Assembly (NCBI RefSeq): GCF_003545875.1 | Contig: NZ_QHCS01000010.1 | Location: forward strand, 34,817-98,816 | Length of the DNA: 64,000 bases | Reading direction: 5' to 3' | Origin: Leptospira stimsonii | GTDB taxonomy: Bacteria > Spirochaetota > Leptospiria > Leptospirales > Leptospiraceae | Shown: one piece after another, positions 34,286 to 43,800 of the stretch | Layout of the letters: the number at the start of each line of letters is the position of its first letter | Position numbering within the stretch: position 1 is the stretch's first letter | The notes under the pieces: generated by a model | Databases searched by the model: none | Told to the model about the DNA's origin: nothing | What the model saw: only the letters and a program-made list of their open reading frames with translations | Program-made: the position numbers and the translations under genes

Positions 34286-34331
34286 ATGCGAGCCCGAAGT
34301 ATGTCCGCATAGGTAAAAATTGAGCGTAGCT

Positions 34332-35453
34332 ATGGAAGCTCCTTCAAAAAGGAATCCCGGAAAATTTTGTCCGGGAGTAATTGATGATATGCAGTATGCG
34401 AGAAGTAAACAAGCACTTCTCGCGAAGATTGCCGAACTAGATATTAACGGAAGGCAAAAATACGGTGGTTGCGTAACCTTAAACAAGGATCTCGGAAAAT
34501 ACGTAAAACTAGCGGAAACGACCGTTTCAAAATATATCCGAGAATTTAAGAGAGACGGCCTTCTGATTCAAACGGAATTCCACGGCCATTACAGAATTTT
34601 AAGAATTTCGGATGAATTGTATGACCAACTTCTCGATGAAAAAGCATGGAGAACGGAACTGGCGAAAAATAAAAAAGCCCAGTACAATAATCCTAGTCAG
34701 CCTACCACGCCTAGCATAAAAGGGAACCAAAGCTCTGGAACGGAGTACGGGGCAGACCCGTACATTCAGTCGCCTCCTTGTTTAACTTCCCTAGAGACTT
34801 CTGTACCTACTTTTGTACCTCTTACATTTGATGAAAATGGAGAAGAATGGAAAAAGTTCTTAAACTATTCTGATGAAAGACTAACAAAAAGCAGTAGAAA
34901 GACGTTACATGAATTAAAAGTGAAATTCGATGGGAATACACTTACGCTTTCAAATGAAGTTTCAGATTCACTTTCAAAATTAATTTCAAAATACTTCACC
35001 GAAGAGAGGAATTTAAAACTTGAAGTTAATTTTGAAAACCAAGGCACCTTAGTAGCAGAAAATAAAGAGTTCAACGCAGAATTGAAAGAAAAAGTGAAAG
35101 AAACTTTTGAAGTTGAAGTTCAAAAAGAAAATCTACCAAATTCCGAATTCAGTTTAGTTCCGGAAAAGCCAAATCCCGAGAAAGAAATTGAATACGAATA
35201 TTTCTATAACATCCGATTTCGAGACCAGGTAATCAGAGGGTTTTTAGACTATTCGAATTTGAAATTAGAAAGAGCAGATCTCGAAATTTTAAGAAACGTA
35301 AGGATCTGTTACGATTTGGAAAAGATCACTTTCTTTGATCCAATTCCAGGGAAATTAAAAAATCACATTCGAGACTATTTTCTAAACAAAACGAAAACGG
35401 TAATCGCACCTGTCTTTGTCGAGAACATAGTCCATTTTCATACTGCGGCCTAG
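34332..35453 (+). CDS. Putative replication initiator with winged-helix N-terminus
   Basis: About 373 residues from the ATG at 34332 (TTG at 34320 also possible). Residues about 20-100 are a winged-helix module (SKQALLAKIAELDINGRQKYGGCVTLNK, KYVKLAETTVSKYIREFKRDGLLIQ, read in parts). After a Pro/Ser linker come two beta-alpha segments of similar shape (VKFDGNTLTLSNEVSDSLSKLI and ITFFDPIPGKLKNHIRDYF) that resemble a DnaA N-terminal-like fold; this resemblance is inference. Followed by a DnaC-like loader and preceded by parAB, it is the best candidate for the plasmid-type initiator of this replicon. Confidence 0.6.
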   Translation: MEAPSKRNPGKFCPGVIDDMQYARSKQALLAKIAELDINGRQKYGGCVTLNKDLGKYVKLAETTVSKYIREFKRDGLLIQTEFHGHYRILRISDELYDQLLDEKAWRTELAKNKKAQYNNPSQPTTPSIKGNQSSGTEYGADPYIQSPPCLTSLETSVPTFVPLTFDENGEEWKKFLNYSDERLTKSSRKTLHELKVKFDGNTLTLSNEVSDSLSKLISKYFTEERNLKLEVNFENQGTLVAENKEFNAELKEKVKETFEVEVQKENLPNSEFSLVPEKPNPEKEIEYEYFYNIRFRDQVIRGFLDYSNLKLERADLEILRNVRICYDLEKITFFDPIPGKLKNHIRDYFLNKTKTVIAPVFVENIVHFHTAA

Positions 35454-35504
35454 GTAAGTTAGAACGATGTCGCAAAAGAAAGAGATCTATTTTCAAAACC
35501 ATAT

Positions 35505-36386
35505 TTGAATGAGTTTTTTAGAGAAAAGAAAATGGTTTTAGATAAAATTATTTCAAAACGAGAAGGAAAAGTCGATTGCCCAACTTGTAAAGGAGTCGGG
35601 ATTTATTTGACTGAAAAAACGGCTAGAGATTCATTTAGTGTGTTGACTCTTTGCTCGTGCATTTCCGAAGGCTGCCCCTGTGAAGGAAAACAACCATGGA
35701 TGGTATTCGATACCACAAAGAGAAAGATGGCGCCTTGTGTTTGCCACGGCGCTCGAATGGAACTCGGGAAATTTGAAACTTTATTTAACAAATCAGGAAT
35801 CCCGCCTAAATATAAATTTCGAACATTCAACCAAATGGATCAGGACGAAAGTATCGGAATTCAGTTTACGATAGCTCACGACTGGAGTTCTGAACTCGTA
35901 AAAAACTGGAACAATCCAGATTTAGAGAATGAAGGTTTGTATCTCTGGGGAATTCCGGGAACAGGCAAAACTATGCTTGCTTGTGGGATATTAAACGAGA
36001 TGATATTTCGGTATCAGGAGAATTGCAAATATGCTAAAATAAATCGGGACTTCTTTGATAAGATACGAGATTCATATCAAAAAGGTTCTGAGCTTCATGG
36101 AAAAGAAAGTTCGATCGAAGTAGAGTTCGCAAATGTACCAATCCTTGTATTAGATGATTTCGGAGTTCAAAGAGATACCGACTGGTCAAATTCAAAATTG
36201 TATGATCTCATCGATGCGCGATATGAACAAGGCCGAGTAACGATAGTTACTTCAAATTTCCCATTGTCGAATTTCAAAAACCAATCTGAAGGTAGAGTTT
36301 ATTCTCGATTATGTGAAATGACGAAAGAGTTATCTCTTTCTGAGTGCAAAGATTACCGGGAAAAACTTTCAACTATGAAAAATTGA
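35505..36386 (+). CDS. DnaC/IstB-like helicase-loader ATPase with zinc-binding N-terminus
   Basis: 293 residues from TTG 35505; an ATG at 35532 is an alternative. The first 80 residues hold cysteine pairs (CPTC, CSC, CPC, CVC at about 25-80) suited to zinc. AAA+ core: Walker A GIPGTGKT at 149-156, Walker B ILVLDDFG at 213-220, sensor-1 TIVTSN, and SRLCEMTKE with the arginine-finger region. DnaC-type proteins load the replicative helicase at the origin. Its position after the initiator supports a replication role. Confidence 0.85.
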   Translation: MNEFFREKKMVLDKIISKREGKVDCPTCKGVGIYLTEKTARDSFSVLTLCSCISEGCPCEGKQPWMVFDTTKRKMAPCVCHGARMELGKFETLFNKSGIPPKYKFRTFNQMDQDESIGIQFTIAHDWSSELVKNWNNPDLENEGLYLWGIPGTGKTMLACGILNEMIFRYQENCKYAKINRDFFDKIRDSYQKGSELHGKESSIEVEFANVPILVLDDFGVQRDTDWSNSKLYDLIDARYEQGRVTIVTSNFPLSNFKNQSEGRVYSRLCEMTKELSLSECKDYREKLSTMKN

Positions 36387-36418
36387 AAGAACTCTCTTTT
36401 TTGTGAAAGTCGCAGAGA

Positions 36419-36529
36419 ATGCGTGATTTTAGTCTTCCCCTGTGGGATCATATAGTAAAGTCAAAATATCCTGAAATCGAATATTTTAAGCAAAATATAG
36501 AGCGATCCAAGGATATAATGGAATATTAA
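36419..36529 (+). CDS. Possible 36-residue ORF after the loader gene
   Basis: ATG 36419 to TAA 36529, reading MRDFSLPLWDHIVKSKYPEI and ending RSKDIMEY. Composition looks protein-like and a stop lies just upstream in frame, but there is no clear Shine-Dalgarno and no family. Low confidence. Confidence 0.3.
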   Translation: MRDFSLPLWDHIVKSKYPEIEYFKQNIERSKDIMEY

Positions 36530-36561
36530 TATAGATTTGAACGGGTAAGGATTCGATTGTG

Positions 36562-36831
36562 TTAGTTGAGATTTTTCGAGAATTCAAATATGCCAGGGTT
36601 TAAGATTTCACACCAATGAGAAAGGGTTGCGTCACGAATTGAATATCGGTAGCCAGTTCCAGGTCGCTTAATAATCCCTTCTTCCGTAACTTCTCCAACA
36701 AAAAACTCTCCTGAAATAGAACGCAATAATATCTGTTCGCCTGGTTTAATCGTCGGGCTTTCGTTTTGAAAATCTTTCCAGTTCACCTTCTTCTCCAAAT
36801 CATAAAATTCATGATTAGATTCAAGAAACAA
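36562..36831 (-). CDS. Hypothetical protein at the phage-cargo boundary
   Basis: 89 residues. Central part GEQILLRSISGEFFVGEVTEEG followed by YRYSIRDATLSHWCEIL looks like the short beta-rich phage proteins that end in a WxxL-type motif. It is isolated on the minus strand between the replication module and the envelope-protein cluster. Function unknown. Confidence 0.5.
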   Translation of the reverse strand: MFLESNHEFYDLEKKVNWKDFQNESPTIKPGEQILLRSISGEFFVGEVTEEGIIKRPGTGYRYSIRDATLSHWCEILNPGIFEFSKNLN

Positions 36832-36918
36832 ATGGCCCTGATAGAAATCAATGCAATTTGGTAAATTCTGTCCTTGGAGGGGTTGTTTTCTGCGTTATGT
36901 GCTCTTAATTGTAAAAAA

Positions 36919-37599
36919 CTACTTAATTAAGTATTTTTCAGAATCTAAGATAAAATTTCGAACAAGTTTTATGATCATTCGATTGTGAATTCGTAAGACC
37001 TCCTCATTGGAATTATTATAGTAGAATCCTCTTAGGATTGAAAAGTATCCGTGATAATCTTTTTGAAAAATTTCAGAATTTGTTTGGTTTTCCCTAATGC
37101 TAAAAGCGACTGTTACGGAGCAATTTTGATGTATCAATGGAACACCGAAAAACCCTAATAATAGAGCCGCAAAGCTAATGGCGAATGTGTGTAGAGTTTC
37201 TTGACAAAAATAATATTTCGTTTTTCCGGTAATTAATAAATCTGAGCTAATTTCTTTCTCAGAATCGAAATCGTTAATTTCATTTATAACGAATCGCTTT
37301 TTTAAATTAATCTTTAAGTATTTTTTTATTAAGGTCTCAATAGGAATTCTTTCTTCGTTTACATCATCGAAAGGGGAATAATTTTCATTTGGAGCTGATA
37401 AAACAAGAGGAAAGAAGGCAAGAAACATTGCATTGAATCGAAATGAATTATCTGGACTCTTCTCAAATTTGAGAATAATCGATTTTAATTCTTTCTTCTC
37501 GCGCAACTCGATATTTTCAAGAGTTTCGTGGTGATATCGATAAAAGCAATTTAATTGATAGCAGATTAGAGAGAAAATTATAATTCTAGTCATCGGCAC
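36919..37599 (-). CDS. Putative lipoprotein
   Basis: 226 residues. The signal peptide IIIFSLICYQLNC ends in a spirochaete-type lipobox (L-N-C). A hydrophobic segment FAISFAALLLGFFGVPLI lies near residue 140, followed by a beta-like SVTVAFSIREN segment. This plan (lipobox, ~110-residue first part, hydrophobic segment, VTVAFS strand) is shared loosely with the lipoprotein at 49938. Start is GTG 37599 or ATG 37593. Last gene of the minus-strand envelope cluster. Confidence 0.65.
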   Translation of the reverse strand: MPMTRIIIFSLICYQLNCFYRYHHETLENIELREKKELKSIILKFEKSPDNSFRFNAMFLAFFPLVLSAPNENYSPFDDVNEERIPIETLIKKYLKINLKKRFVINEINDFDSEKEISSDLLITGKTKYYFCQETLHTFAISFAALLLGFFGVPLIHQNCSVTVAFSIRENQTNSEIFQKDYHGYFSILRGFYYNNSNEEVLRIHNRMIIKLVRNFILDSEKYLIK

Positions 37600-37614
37600 T
37601 CTGGTAGAAAAAAT

Positions 37615-38223
37615 TCATTTCCTTCTCCACAGTAAGAACGTGAAGACCAAATTCATAAAAGAAAATAGACCAATAACAACAATCACAGTCTGATAAAACT
37701 TTTCCTTTGCGGAGAGTGAGTCATTTTGTTCGCGATAAGACCTTGTCTGCAAAAGAATCGAGTTCAATTCTTCTTTAATATCCTGGACGGATCTGTAAAT
37801 CTCGGAATCCAAAAGAATCACGGTATTTGAACCGGAACTTTTTCCAAAAGATACTTGCCCGATTCCTCTCTGACTTGGCATTTTTCGCAAATTCTCTATT
37901 TCTGCTTTCAGTTCCTGGTTGAGAGGCCATTTGAGATATGCTTTTTGAAAGAACTGTTTCGCTCGGTCGTAATTCCCGCGCTTCTTTTCTTCTCTTGCGA
38001 GACCAATCCAAGCTCTTGTCAGAATGAATTCCGCTTTCGGGTCCGAGGGGTTATTTGTGAGAAGCGAGATCGCGAGATTTTCGGCTTTGGAGTATTGACT
38101 TTCTTCGAGTAGCCTTTCTCCGTCTTCGTGGCTTCCTGCCATAAAGTTTTCCTCGGAAAATAAACCAAAAGAAAGGGTGAGTAAAAGCATTGTATGGAAA
38201 ACAATTTGAAAGATCGATTTCAT
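37615..38223 (-). CDS. TPR-repeat envelope protein
   Basis: 202 residues: signal peptide (FHTMLLLTLSFGLFS), two or three tetratricopeptide-like helices (ERLLEESQYSKAENLAISLLTNNPSDPKAEF; REEKKRGNYDRAKQFFQKAYLKWP, read in parts), a Ser/Gly stretch, and a C-terminal membrane helix (VIVVIGLFSFMNLVFTFLLW) ending RRK. It probably sits in the inner membrane with TPRs in the periplasm, as a scaffold for the neighbouring envelope proteins. Gene order and close spacing suggest one operon with the kelch lipoprotein. Confidence 0.65.
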   Translation of the reverse strand: MKSIFQIVFHTMLLLTLSFGLFSEENFMAGSHEDGERLLEESQYSKAENLAISLLTNNPSDPKAEFILTRAWIGLAREEKKRGNYDRAKQFFQKAYLKWPLNQELKAEIENLRKMPSQRGIGQVSFGKSSGSNTVILLDSEIYRSVQDIKEELNSILLQTRSYREQNDSLSAKEKFYQTVIVVIGLFSFMNLVFTFLLWRRK

Positions 38224-38229
38224 GATTTC

Positions 38230-39600
38230 TTACCTGTCGATTCGAATGACTTTGTGTGCGTAACGTGCTCTTGGCATTTTCTGAGTTTCCGTTGTCCAGG
38301 TGCTCGCAATAGGATTTTGTAAACCGATTGAATAAACTGTGTCCGTTGGAATATTCAAAGCAGTAGCACCACCGAATACGAATAACTTTCTTGTTTCATA
38401 CGAGGCTTGGGTTCCTGGATAATAAACGGAAGCTGGTAGAATCGGGCCAATGGTGAAAGCTCCAGAGCCGATTTGAGAAAAGTCAGTACGATTTGAAGGG
38501 GTTATGGAACCTACGGGTTGTAAGGTGCTCGTTCCGGTGGATCCTCCAATCACCGCAAACCATTCCGGATCTGTTGGATTGGGATCAGAGTTCAGAGGTT
38601 TCACGCAAGCGGAACCAGCTCCATGTCTTGCGAGGTTGATTGAAGGTTCTCCTGCGCTTGTCGTTGAGTTAACGGAGGGAACATATCCGTCTGACGTGAC
38701 TTGTGCAGAACCGTCCGCGTTGAATCTTCCACCTGTGAAGAGGATCGAACCGTTTAATCCGCAACCGGACATATCGATTCTTGCAAAGATTGCAGTGAGT
38801 GACACATAACTTTGCCAAACTCCGGTTGGTCCAATTCCAGGAAAGAATCTGGAAACCGTGTTTAAGACGGTTCCTGTCGTCATATCCGTCGTCGTTGTCC
38901 CTGCGATGATAAAGATTTCTTCTCCAACACTTGCGATGACCCCGCCTTGGTTTGCGGTTGGCATGTCGGCGAGCGTTTTCCACTGATCCAAATATGGATC
39001 ATAGACTTCGTTTTTTTTGGAAGCCACATAGACACCGGCTTGTTTTTCCAAACCTCCGATGACATAGATCTTTTCTTTGTGAGAAACTACGTTTGCAAAA
39101 GCACGTGGAGTCGGAATCGAAGTCGCCGCCGGAAACCAAGTAGAAGTCACAGGATCATAGAAATCGATTTGAGAAACGGGATTTGCATCGGCTCCGATTC
39201 CTCCCACTACCCAAAGGCCTCGGGTTCTATTTGGAAAATCGCTGACCCAAGTTTTAAATGCAATCGGAACACCTTGGAGATTGCTGATATCGGAAGAACA
39301 AAACACCGAAGCGATATAATCCGTGTTCGATTCTAAGTTGGGAAGAGTCATCGAGTGAATCTTTGCATTTTCTAAACTAATGCTTGCCGATTCGATTCCA
39401 CCTCGTCCATACACAATCGACCCAGGTTGAGAAGAAGAACATTCCCAAGATATTGTCGCGGACCTCGGTCCGAGCTGGGTAACGAGCGCCAACGTCACTT
39501 TCGCCGTTTCCGAATCGTGGATATTGGAGAGCGGAGAATTTTGGCAATTCGAGAAAATGGAAAGAAAGAGAAGAAGCGTAATTTTAAAAGAAAGGTTCAT
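38230..39600 (-). CDS. Kelch-repeat lipoprotein with FnIII-like domain
   Basis: About 456 residues from the ATG at 39600, which overlaps the upstream stop (ATGA). Lipobox FLSIFSNC near residue 20. Residues about 40-125 read as a fibronectin type III-like domain (RSATISWECSSS, NTDYIASVFC). From about 130 there are kelch-type blades with the GG and Y...W spacing: LWVVGGIGA/IDFYDPVTSTWFPA, IYVIGGLEK/EVYDPYLDQWKTL, and later IFIIAG, SILFTGG and FVFGG. It would form a surface or periplasmic beta-propeller. Confidence 0.75.
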   Translation of the reverse strand: MNLSFKITLLLFLSIFSNCQNSPLSNIHDSETAKVTLALVTQLGPRSATISWECSSSQPGSIVYGRGGIESASISLENAKIHSMTLPNLESNTDYIASVFCSSDISNLQGVPIAFKTWVSDFPNRTRGLWVVGGIGADANPVSQIDFYDPVTSTWFPAATSIPTPRAFANVVSHKEKIYVIGGLEKQAGVYVASKKNEVYDPYLDQWKTLADMPTANQGGVIASVGEEIFIIAGTTTTDMTTGTVLNTVSRFFPGIGPTGVWQSYVSLTAIFARIDMSGCGLNGSILFTGGRFNADGSAQVTSDGYVPSVNSTTSAGEPSINLARHGAGSACVKPLNSDPNPTDPEWFAVIGGSTGTSTLQPVGSITPSNRTDFSQIGSGAFTIGPILPASVYYPGTQASYETRKLFVFGGATALNIPTDTVYSIGLQNPIASTWTTETQKMPRARYAHKVIRIDR

Positions 39601-40478
39601 AACAAAAGACCCCAAGAAATTCTTAAACCGGTTCTACAAAGGGAATCCCCGGATTCGATCGTGCATTGTGAGCGAACTCCCAGCCTCAAACGTGATCCAT
39701 TGTTCAAATCCCAGGCCCAACCGACTTCGCTTAACAATTCCGGATCGGTTCCGTTTACGGATCTGGAATCGCTCTTCCACTGGATTGCCGTGATCCCACC
39801 ACCGAACAAGAAGTAAGGAGCCGATGATCCAAATTGTTTTCCGAGATAGAAGGATTGATTCCAAAGACTCACAGATCCTTGGGTTGTAGAAGGAGCGATT
39901 GAATATTCTGAAAGAAATCCAAAAAACCAAAGAGGGCGGTTTAAGAATCCTTTCTCAATAAAGAGTCCGGCTCCGCCGGTTGCTGGATTTGTATGAAACC
40001 AAGCTCCGTGGTTTGCTTGAGCAAAGAAACTTCCACCCACAAAGAGTTGATTTTCTCCCGATCGACCGGAAAGATATTTGTCCGGCAAGTCTGGACTTTC
40101 GTTCTCAGATTCTAAAGATTTGGAATTTGAATTTTGAATCTTCGCTTTCTCAATTTCAACGAAACCTAATTCGGTTTTAAAAGTAATTCTGTCTTTTTTC
40201 CGCTCTACGATGATCCCTCGGACTGAACTTCCGTCGGTAAGTTGAAACTCCGAATATTGAAAAGAAGATTCCGGTCCTTTCCTTGAGTAATCGATTCTTT
40301 GAATCTCCGACTTTGGAATCCGATACAGTCTTCCTTTCCAACGAAGACTAACGCTATCCGCGCTTTCATTGATCTCATCTACTAAGAACGCATCACCTGA
40401 TTTGAGAAGGAGTTCGGAAGAGAGTAGGGGAGTTGTTAAGAATATTAAAGAGACAATAACGTATCTAAGTATTTTCAC
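39597..40478 (-). CDS. Putative outer-membrane protein
   Basis: About 293 residues from the GTG at 40478, chosen because AAAGG lies just upstream and because it gives a normal signal peptide (KILRYVIVSLIFLTTPLLSS). The first part has SGDAFLVDEINESADSVSLRWKG and a related SSVRGIIVERKKDRITFKTE unit, small beta motifs. The C-terminal ~150 residues alternate hydrophobic and polar residues with aromatic girdles (FVGGSFFAQANHGAWF, SLWNQSFYLGKQFG, LRLGVRSQC) and end in a beta-strand, as expected for an outer-membrane barrel. First gene of the envelope cluster. Confidence 0.6.
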   Translation of the reverse strand: MKILRYVIVSLIFLTTPLLSSELLLKSGDAFLVDEINESADSVSLRWKGRLYRIPKSEIQRIDYSRKGPESSFQYSEFQLTDGSSVRGIIVERKKDRITFKTELGFVEIEKAKIQNSNSKSLESENESPDLPDKYLSGRSGENQLFVGGSFFAQANHGAWFHTNPATGGAGLFIEKGFLNRPLWFFGFLSEYSIAPSTTQGSVSLWNQSFYLGKQFGSSAPYFLFGGGITAIQWKSDSRSVNGTDPELLSEVGWAWDLNNGSRLRLGVRSQCTIESGDSLCRTGLRISWGLLL

Positions 40479-40566
40479 AGTGCCTTTGCCAATTTTACCT
40501 TCGATCAGCAAGTAAGAAGTGCATCGTTTTTGTAAATAAATTAACGAATCTGTTTCAAGACATTTG

Positions 40567-40610
40567 CTCTTAGTACATTAAATCACACTAATAATTTTAT
40601 GTACTAAGAG
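40567..40610. promoter_or_regulatory. Perfect 12-bp inverted repeat between divergent operons
   Basis: CTCTTAGTACAT (40567-40578), 20-base loop, ATGTACTAAGAG (40599-40610). It lies in the ~325-base gap between the envelope cluster and the RHS toxin gene, so it could regulate either. No T-run follows. Confidence 0.5.
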
Positions 40611-40803
40611 TTGTAGTTAGTTCCTTAGTGCAAAGTTTTTTATAATTCAAAATTATTTAAAGTAAGCGAAAATGCAAAAAATATTTCCTAGTTTGTCGTA
40701 AGATTTGCATTGTGTTATTTCAGCATCAAGAGTCTGTAATGAAATTGTAATAATTTTATTCCTGTTAGGCGCTGTTAGAATTTTAAGAAATGGTTGGAAC
40801 AAG

Positions 40804-43800
40804 ATGGAATATAATAAGTATCTTCTTTTAAAATTGAATGCGGGACTAAAGATTTTAAATCGCAGTTATTCCCTAAATCAGATTTCAACCGCGTTTCTAA
40901 AGAAGAGATTCATTAAGAGTACGTTCTTAATGCTGCTAATCATATTGTTTTCGATTCCAACGATGGGCTTCTTTTCGCTTTTTACAAGTAACGAAGAGTC
41001 AACGATTCCCTTTCCGATACCTGAAATCACGGTTGATTCATTAGGAAAAGCAAGTGCGAGTATTGAAATTCCTTTGCCGCCTGCAACTGCAGATATAAAG
41101 CCAACAATAAATTTAAATTATAGTTCTGGAGCCGGAAATGGCATTCTCGGAGTAGGTTGGGAGCTCGGGGGAATGGAAACTATCGTTCGTGATCCAGTTT
41201 ATGGAGTTCAGCTTAACGCGAACGATCATTTCCTATCTTCCAATGTTGGTCAATTGTCTTACAATTCAAGTAATGCACCTTACTACTATTCCAGGAGAGA
41301 ATCATTTCATCGATTTGAACCTGTTTTTGACGGATCCTGCTCGGGTGGGCCATGCGGCTGGATCGAAAAATTACCCGATGGAATCACGAATTATTATGGA
41401 GTTGCCGATTCCTCCGGTGATGACTTTAATTCTAAAATAAAAGCAGAAGGAACAAATGTAGTAAAAATTTGGGCTTTGAATCGTGTTCGTGACCGTCATG
41501 GAAACGGCTACGATATTCGATATTTATCTTCAAGTCTAACAAATCAATACTCTCCTATACCATACCAGATTACTTATAATCAAGGAGCGGTTTTAGTAGA
41601 ATTTGAATATGAAGGCCGAAACGATATTTTTTCTAACTTTGCCCTTGGAGGGAGATATAGGTTAAATTCAAGATTGTCTGGAATTCAAGTTAGTTTCCAA
41701 AATTCAACAATTGATCAGTGGGATCTTAGCTACACATATAGCCCTAATCAACAGAGTCAATTATCGTCAATTTCGAAAACAAATTATGATCTACTAAATC
41801 TTTCATATACGACTGGAAATCTTTCGTTCAGTTCAGGAGTGGATCACACAGCAAAAAGTTTTGTAGGGTTAGATTTTAACGCTTATTACAAACCTTCAGA
41901 TAACGGAGCATGTTCAGGAGCAATGGCAACTTGTTTATTGACTGCCGTTGGTGCCAACCCGCTCGCCGCATTATTTTGTGCCTTTGTTATAGCCGACCAA
42001 AGTGTAAATTGTAATAGAGGCATTGAGAAAAACTATACAGCGTTTGTAGATGTTACTGGAGATGAAAGACCAGACTTCGTACGGTTATCGCCCGCAGGCT
42101 ATCAAGCGATTGATCCTAATCTTCCTCCAAGCAATTTATTAAGTTACGCTCTTGCGAAAATAGTCGTGAATCCGACTTCCGTTTCAGGGAGTTCTGTTCA
42201 AGTAGGAAGTGGAACTTTTGAATCTCCAGCATTTCGATATACGGAAGCGACCAAAATAATTCCGGGAGATATAAACGGTGATGGTCGAATGGATTTTTAC
42301 ATCGTTGAGGACTATGATCTCAACTTAAAACTAGCAATTTCGACTGGTTCTGGATTTAACTTAGTAGTCACAAATATACAGACTGTGATGCCGCGCCCTG
42401 ATAAACAACGTTGGTTTTATTTAAGGCCGGATCAAAATTCATACCAATTTGCTTCTGATATGAATGGAGACGCAAGGACAGACTTTATTCAGAAAGTCGG
42501 AAGCAATCTTATAGTTTACTTTTCAAACGGGAACTCACTGGATTCGTCCTCTTCAAATGTAATTTCACCATCAGTTTATGGAGCATACGGCCAATCCGGT
42601 CAGGTGTTTACTGATATTGATGGAAACGGAATTGGTGATTTTATCAGATTTAATAATATTGATAACCCTTCAACTCGCGAGTTACGCTATACATTATTTG
42701 ATGAAAGCGGAAATGCCATTTCTCGAAGTTTTAGATCTGTTCAAAATAATGGAAAAGACGGGAACGCATTTTTTGTGGATATTAATGGTGATGCCTTAGT
42801 TGATTTTGTTTCTGTAACTCCTTCAGGCGCATTAACAGTTTATTTATTTGACGGTAAAAATTATGCAACCTCACCGTATCAGGTTGGAATGAATGGTGTG
42901 CATCCAATTGAAGATTCAACACAATATATGTCTCCCGCGACGGCAAATCCTTATTTACTAGATGTTAAGAGAGACGGTGGGCCTTTAGATAAATTAATTG
43001 AAACGAATACTTTGCTGGGACAAGAGGAAATCACTATTTATCTCCATGACAATTCTTCGCAATTTACAGAGTCTTTTTCCGTCGTGGCTCACCTCCCTGA
43101 TAATGTGTATTCTGGAGATGCCCCATCGACAGCTTATGATATAGATAAAGATGGTCAGAACGAAACAATTTATATTCATTTTTACTATAACGTATTTAAC
43201 CAGCAAGTCATGGCATTGCGGATCCATTTTACCAGTGATAACACGGATTATGAACAGGCAATCGATGCCAATGCTCTCTACACAGCGTCAACCTTTGCGG
43301 AGCAACCAAATTATCCCGCATTGACGAGCTCTCTTTACGATAGCTGGAGGTTGTCTAAAACTTTCGCTGAAGTAAACGGTGATGGCTTGGCTGATTTCAT
43401 CTGGTTTGACGGAAGCACAATTCGAATTTCATTCGGAGTATTAGCTGGAGATCGTATCGAATACAACTCGAACGGGGATACGCAAATTTCCGCGTCCTCT
43501 TTTTATACTGCAATGGATTTGAATCGAGATGGAAAAGCCGATTTGATCGGCATCGATTCTGCAAGAAATGAGATCTTTAATGTTGTTAACTTTCTTTCCA
43601 TAAATAGTGATACTGCGGTTTCAATGACCGGAGTGATTCACTTTTATTCAAAAGTCTTTTCCGAACCAATTGGTCTACTGAAAACTGTCAACAATGGGAT
43701 CGGCCAAAAATCAAAAACGATTTCTTATTTGAATTCTTTCGAAATGCCTGGCGCTATAGCTCCGAACCTTTCTTCATACCCAGTTATTCCCTATGATTCG

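Larger units (their letters stand above)
33944..34319. other. Intergenic control region between partition and replication genes
   Basis: Contains the partition-operon terminator (34044-34073), promoter-like sequences (34111-34152) and two small inverted repeats before the initiator gene. No gene is supported; a minus frame at 34193-34486 is antisense to the initiator. Possible origin or rep control region. Confidence 0.5.

Noticed and set aside
34193..34486. 97-codon minus frame
   Set aside because: Antisense to the start of the replication initiator; no independent support.
36387..36918. Phage attachment site at the phage-cargo boundary
   Set aside because: No integrase, tRNA or matching direct repeat could be found by eye.
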